A stretch of DNA of 64,000 bases. Source: Petunia secreta (Eukaryota; Streptophyta; Magnoliopsida; Solanales; Solanaceae). The notes beneath the pieces are model-generated. The model was not told where the DNA came from, did not search any database, and worked only from the letters and a program-made list of their open reading frames with translations. The stretch covers positions 1,364,001-1,428,000 of the forward strand of contig JARKIP010000042.1 in the NCBI GenBank assembly GCA_029990175.1. The letters are read 5' to 3'. Shown piece by piece: positions 58,607 to 64,000 of this stretch; position 1 is the stretch's first letter; each line of letters starts with the position of its first letter. The translations under genes were made by a program, and so were the position numbers.

Positions 58607-61279
58607 GGGGGCTTGTCCAGATGTTGACACCCAATTTTGTCCTTCCTTTTCACATAATTAGCCATAATTTAATTTAAGGGTGTAATTTGATTATTTGTGC
58701 ATAATTTGAATTAAAAAGCATGCATTTACGTATGTTATCCTCTACCTATATATGACATACTTAAATGTGGCTATATTACGTGACCTTGCATCATTTGGGC
58801 TATTTGTCAAAGAGTGGCTGTTTGTGCAATTTTGTGCATTTATAGCATTTGTTAATTATTTGTGACTATTTATACTCAATTAATCCATTTATACTTAATT
58901 AATCCAATTTTTCTTTATGTTTGTATTTTGGCTATTTATCTTATTTTATACAATATATATACATATTTATATCTTTAATTATTTTGCACCTATTAATTTA
59001 ATATTGGTCCAATTTTTATTTATACATTACCAATTTCATTTCATAATTTAAAGTTTTAAGACTTCTCTTGAACCTAGACTAAATATCAATCAACTTTATT
59101 ACATTCATTTTGAACCTAGACATAAAGCCTAACCAAATACAACCCCGTATCCCATATCTCATTCTCAATTTTCTCCAATATTTGAATCCCCCATATCACT
59201 CTTTAATCCCTAAAATTATTTCCCAATTACCACCTCCCCAATGGTTATTCCCGTCCCCTTTTTTTGCTTAAGTACACAGTACACCATCTTCACTTGGAGG
59301 ATATACAGTACATCCCCTCTTCTCTATCTCCCACACAACATCAACACAGTACAAAAATCGGCCTGACCCTACTGCCTTGGGGGTCTTCTTCTTCCCCACA
59401 AATCATCCACACATAGACCAATACGTACAGTACACTCGACATCACAATCAGTACAACATCAGCATACCACACACTCTTTTCGTCTTTCCCAAAAACACTC
59501 CCACCAGGCAGACCCACTTTCCCCCTTGGTTTCTTCTTCCCCAAACAATCAGACACACACACCAATACATACAATACACAATAGACCCCACCTCTTTTTT
59601 CTTAGCCGTCTTCTTCCCCACCTTTCTCCTTCTCCACAACCAGTTTACAACACTACCTCCAAGCAAATCCAAAAACACACACACACACACACATAAAAAA
59701 AAATCGAACCAAAATAGAGGAAGAGATCGAGGTGTCGGGGGTCTGGAAATGGGGGACTCAGTAATGGTGGAGAGAGGTGACGAGAAGCGGTACAAATGGC
59801 CCACACCACTGTCTTTGCTGGACCTTTCACCAGAACACCACTATCCCAGTTTACTTTGTCCTTTCCGGCTCGCATGTGGTCGTGTATTGGTTGTTGAAAT
59901 TGAAAGTAAAAAGGGGTAAAGGAGAGATTGGGAGTAGTTGCGACGCCACCTCCAGAGGTGGCTTGGCAGTCGCTCCTCCTCTTGCATTGGTGGTGTTACT
60001 CTGCTTATCTGTGTCTCACATTCCAAATAGTGGTTTTCGCCGTTCTTCTGTTTGGCTTTGCTGCTATGTTTCATTCACTGCTTACAATGGCCTATTTACA
60101 TGCCTGGATTATTCTGTTGCTTTGGCCCGTCTACTCTTATTATTATTTTATTAGCAGCTTTGACCCATTTGCGTTTGTTATGCAGCTTGACCCGTTTATG
60201 CAGTTTGACCCGCTACTTTGTATCAAGTGTTTCTGGTGCATTTTGAGATAATTGCTCGGCATATTATGAAACGATACTGCATTATGGCTCATGAAAATAT
60301 TTCTTAATTTGAGGCCTAGTGAAACGACCTCGGTCAGTCGTTTAAGAAGTTAGGACTCCGATTAGCGTGCCAATAATTTTAAAATATTCGTAAGGTCTAT
60401 TAGGACCTGTCTGAAAATTTGAGCTAAATCAGACCTCGTTTGGTAGGTATCGGAAGAAGATTTTATTTTTTATTGTCGATAAATATTAAAAGAGATTTTC
60501 GAGCTCAGTTTTAGCGAATGAGCTCCGATTCGAAATCCGAAAGCGCCGTTAGGTTCGTATGATTATTTGTGACTTTTGTGATCTTTCGAAAGTGAATTTT
60601 AAGGTTGTTCGGCTAAGTCCGCTAAAATGCCGAAAGTTAAATAATTTGACCTTTTTCTATTTAATTTGCATATTGAGATTCAGGAGTCCGATTTGAGATC
60701 CACCTTAGCACGTGTATTACATATATTTTTTATAACTTGTATGCAAAAGTTGGAATTATTTCGAGTATCATAAGGGTACTGTTTTAATTTTCGATTAAGA
60801 AAAGGAAATATAAAAGTAAAAGAAAATAAAAAGAAAAAGACAAAAGAATATAAAAGAAAGAAAAGAAAAGAAATAAAGACAACAGAGACGGTGTCCTTAG
60901 CTTTAAGATGACATTAGAAACAGAGAAAAGGAACAGAAACGGAAAAGCTCAGAAGCAACAAAAAAATGCCAGAAAATGAGAAAAGAGCCGGAAAAAGATA
61001 GAATTTTCATCCCGAAACATTCAGCAGGATCGTTTAGCAGTGAATCCAAAGGATAAAATGGTTGTTGAGTAACTGTGCTAACTTTGTAACAAGGTAAGTA
61101 TTTATATCTATTTCTTTGGAGGTCCTTGGTCTTGTGGATATTCTACCACGTGTTCCTTAAGTGTGTAGCTACCGATAGGCGTACTCATTATGCCTTAGCT
61201 TTGAATTTACATTGTATATTATATGTTATGCCCTGTTGTTTGTATTGCATTGAGCATATGAGCATTGCACTCTGGTTTT

Positions 61280-61556
61280 GAGCATTGCATATACTTTCCG
61301 ATAATCGATGAGAGTCCCGAGCCGGTGAAGGGTCATTATTGTATATACTTCCCGGTAATCGATGAGAGTCCCCAGCCGGTGAAGGGTCATTATTGCATAT
61401 ACTTCCCGGTTGGCGATGAGAGTCCCGCACCGGTGAAGGGTCATCATTGCATATACTTTCCGGTAATCGATGAGAGTCCCGAGCCGGTGAAGGGTCATTA
61501 TTACATATATCTCCTGGTAGACGATGAGAGTCCTACGCCGGAGATAGATATCAGGC
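61280..61556 (+). repeat. 54-bp tandem repeat, five copies
   Basis: GATGAGAGTC recurs at 61307, 61361, 61415, 61469 and 61523, an exact 54-bp period. Because 54 is a multiple of three, one frame stays open and repeats an 18-residue unit (YCIYFPVIDESPEPVKGH). Located in the T3 LTR; protein coding is not assumed. Confidence 0.92.
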
Positions 61557-61711
61557 ATATGTGACTGCATTGCATCGTACCGCATTCATCCCATCTCATT
61601 GCACCGCATACTGACTATTGTGTGTATTGTATTGTTTTTTATGTATGCGGTATGTATACTATGTTGTGGAAATATCTCAGTTTACCTATATATTTCTGGC
61701 TCGTATCTCGA

Positions 61712-61796
61712 GTTGCACGCCGCAACAGTATGAATACATGGATCGGGTTGCACGCCGCGACATTATGAATATATGGATCGGGTTGCACGCCGCAAC
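61712..61796 (+). repeat. 35-bp tandem repeat, about 2.5 copies
   Basis: GTTGCACGCCGC at 61712, 61747 and 61782, with ATGGATCGG between. In the T3 LTR. Confidence 0.9.
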
Positions 61797-62464
61797 AATA
61801 TGTATTTCTAATTGTTGATATGTTCGGGATACCTATATGTTCTAGCTATCTTATGTTCCTGGTTGTTAATGAGTTTATGATTCCATACGTATTTCCAGTT
61901 ATTATCTGACTTTTCCTTTTTCATAATTTAAATAAGAGGAATTTGGTTTATCTGTTTCTTTTCTCCCTGGCTAGCTATCCTATTCTTTGAAGTGGCTAGT
62001 CTGCCCACTTATTGAGTCATTTTTAATCACCCTTGTTTGTTGTTTGTTTCTTGTCTATCGATTTTGTTTCGGCACATTCGCTCCAGGATTTAGTTCGCCA
62101 CGTTTTGAAGGAGCGAATACGACTTCAGCTGTCAGGGTGATCCGGCTTTTATTCAGGATGGCCACCAGTTTTGTGGTTATTATTTCAGTTGCATTTTGTT
62201 CCCTTCAGGAGGTATCTGTCTTCTTTCTTACTCTTACATGTCTAGTTTGGATAGCCCTAAACCTAGTATGTTTGGTAGTCTGCTGTAATTTCTTTTGTAC
62301 AGCTTAGAGGTATCGGTATAGCTGTGCTTTTTCTAAGTCTTGTTCTTATTTATGAATTGAATTATATTTATTTTCCTAATTTAATTGGTAAGGGTTCGCC
62401 CGACGGGTCTAGGGGAGGATGTCGGGTGCCCACACGGCCTAACCAGATTCCAGATCGTGTCAGT

Positions 62465-62478
62465 TGGTATCAGAGTCC
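62465..62478 (+). promoter_or_regulatory. T3 primer binding site
   Basis: TGGTATCAGAGTCC, two bases after the LTR; one or two mismatches to the initiator Met tRNA site. Confidence 0.8.
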
Positions 62479-62689
62479 GGTTTAGAGTCTATCCAGACTA
62501 AGACAGTGTCTAGTAGAGTCTCGCTGATGGGTACGTAGACGTCCGTACTTAACTACAAGATGCTATGATGGCATTTAGGAAGTTTCACTTCCTTCTTTTC
62601 TGATCGTGCGTCGGTCTAGGATGCAAAAGTATTTTCGTTAACTACTTCGTAGTAATTGTGAACCCTCGTGCGATAAATCAGCAAACGGT

Positions 62690-64000
62690 ATGAGTTCAAG
62701 ACGAAGCAGTCTAGCCTGGGGCTAGCACTGACGAAGCCACGAGAGCTTTTTATCGTGCTGACGATCTAGTTACGGAGGTCCCAGCTGTACGAGCTCGCGA
62801 TGGGCAAGGGAGCAGGGCCTTGTAGTTCCCTTGGCTCTCTACGATGCTTTTACGAGAATCTTTGTGACGCAGATACTGCAAAAACCTATTATTCGCTAGG
62901 CAGCATATCAGGTTGCCGCAGATGGAGACGTTCGGTCTCAGGGAGCTCCTATTCCAGTCCCTGATGCTGCCCTAGTAATTTATGTTCCAGAAGCAGCATG
63001 TGTTGTGCCTCTAGTTATTCTGGCTGGTTAGCTAGCCCGAGTAGTGGCTCGGTCCGAGTGTCTGAAGAGGCTGCATTATTCTACCCAATTGAACCTTCTG
63101 ATGTTATCCTGTGCTAGTTTTTTTTAAATAAAATGATGTCAGCGTATCGTTCAGGCTTTTGATTATATCGAGCGGTATAGTGTTGATTATTCCGCTTTCT
63201 AGTTTCAAGGGTCCAGCATTGAATTGATGGACCGCTATCTTATTAGCTAACTTGGTTCGATTTTTCTCGTAGATTCATGAAAAAGTTCCTTTCATGCAGG
63301 CAGCGAGATGAAAAGCACCGCCAATTTTAGTGGATTAGATAGGGTAGCCTGTCGGTTTCAGAATATGAGATTGAATTCTTTAGGATAGTTATATATGAAC
63401 TAGAACTAGTCCATGAACCTTCCGAGAATGTTCAAGGATTTATTGATGACCTTTCTCATACCTTGAGATCCCAGATGGCTCGAGAAATTGAGATCAGGAC
63501 CTCGTTTGATGTTGTTGTTGATATTGTTCAGAGGTATTAGGCATACCATAAGTTAGAGCGGGAAGAGTTAGAGTGGGAAAGCGAGAGATCCCACGGCCCT
63601 GGTGGGCACGATACCCCCCTTTGGAGGTAAGAGTTCTGATTATTTTGGGAGGTTACTTCCCAGGTTATCTTAGCTTGTGGCGCGTGATTCTCAGAGTGCG
63701 CAAGTAGTTCGTCAAGATCGGAGTCAGTTTTCTCTTTGTAGCTATCAATAATCTGTCCAGTTTCAATTTTTAGCGAAAAGGTATTATCATTGTCGTGAGT
63801 TTGGTTATCCTTTGGGGAGTTTTCCCTTACTCCAGCAAGTAGACAGTCGTCATTCTTCTTGCCCTCAGGTACCTGCCCAGTCGCAGGGATTTCATTTAGA
63901 TCTCAATCAGCCAGAGAAATTCCACGATCCAATAAAGGTTGAGAGCGTGGTGGCAGTTATTCTTCAGAAGGTAATTATCAGTGTAGCGGCTTAGTTCAGC
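62690..64000 (+). pseudogene. T3 gag remnant, runs out of window
   Basis: No long ORF, but gag is traceable in shifting frames. A region resembling the Tekay/Del gag core lies at about 63420-63550 (ENVQGFIDDLSHTL, MAREIEIRTSFDVVVDIVQR). A ruined CCHC knuckle lies near 63780-63830 (YYHCREFGY..SFPLLQQ, where Cys, His and Cys positions are Tyr, Tyr and Ser). It is interrupted by many stops. Confidence 0.7.

Larger units (their letters stand above)
54039..58621 (+). mobile_element. Ty1/Copia element, decayed, 3' part displaced by T3
   Basis: LTR-like region, Met-tRNA primer site, then gag, protease, integrase and reverse transcriptase/RNase H in Copia order. Cut at 58621 inside RNase H by the LTR of T3; the remainder and the 3' LTR would lie beyond the right edge of the window. 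Confidence 0.88.
58622..62462 (+). repeat. T3 5' LTR (about 3.84 kb)
   Basis: From TGTTGACACC to CGTGTCA, two bases before the primer site. It holds two tandem repeat arrays near its end and a (CA)n tract near 59675-59690. ORFs at 59377-59919, 59777-60154, 59928-60251 and their opposite-strand shadows have no recognised domains. The internal partner LTR is outside the window, so the left edge depends on the Copia break. Confidence 0.72.
58622..64000 (+). mobile_element. T3: Tekay/Del-like Ty3/Gypsy element, 5' part
   Basis: Starts TGTTGACACC right after the Copia phrase GCTTGTCCAGA, so it inserted in the Copia RNase H region. It has a 3.8-kb LTR, a Met-tRNA-like primer site and gag remnants; pol would be to the right. 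The predicted target duplication is CCAGA (58617-58621). Confidence 0.8.

Noticed and set aside
59377..60251. Several overlapping ORFs on both strands
   Set aside because: They lie within the T3 LTR, show no domain and overlap one another in different frames.

Overview
The window looks like repeat-dominated nuclear DNA of a flowering plant. It has plant-type LTR retrotransposons with tRNA primer sites, a CACTA end, Stowaway-type and fold-back DNA elements, and short GT-AG introns. A SINE-like tRNA head and the style of the LTR families point to Solanaceae; that placement rests on memory of families, not on a search. I see no intact host gene. The clearest gene-like host remnants are a DUF1985-type pseudogene (about 23.6-26.3 kb) and a scrap of an AP2/ERF domain (about 17.5-17.7 kb).

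Layout. 1-5.4 kb: a decayed Tat-lineage Ty3/Gypsy element (T0) with pol on the minus strand and an extra ORF on the plus strand. Its LTR was split by a complete but internally deleted Tekay/Del-like element (T2, 5434-13260, target duplication AATCG); the rest of the T0 LTR resumes at 13266. 13.4-23.2 kb: AT-rich non-coding DNA with hairpin repeats, a 1-kb minisatellite, the AP2 scrap, a possible very old solo LTR and, inside it, a 1.3-kb fold-back element with a 9-bp target duplication. 23.6-26.3 kb: the DUF1985 pseudogene. 26.3-30.3 kb: non-coding DNA with small DNA elements, a SINE-like piece and one CACTA terminus. 30.35-39.91 kb and 40.69-51.85 kb: two related Tat-type elements (TA, TB) in the same orientation, each with its own target duplication (ATTTT; GGTTT). 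TB carries a nested solo LTR. 52-54 kb: non-coding DNA with a Stowaway-type MITE. 54.0-58.6 kb: a decayed Copia element, cut by a Tekay-like element (T3) with a 3.8-kb LTR that runs out of the window.

The most interesting system is in TA and TB. Each has a truncated gag-pol on the minus strand and, between pol and the 3' LTR, a separate plus-strand transcription unit with its own TATA box, three short introns, a PF04195-like N-terminal part, a coiled coil and an acidic tail. Between the two convergent units sits a 74-nt tRNA-like sequence with complete A and B boxes, kept in both copies. Both copies also share one gag-protease deletion junction, so this looks like a defective lineage that moved after losing those parts. 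Every coding region here is broken by stops or frameshifts, but the two copies are broken at different places.
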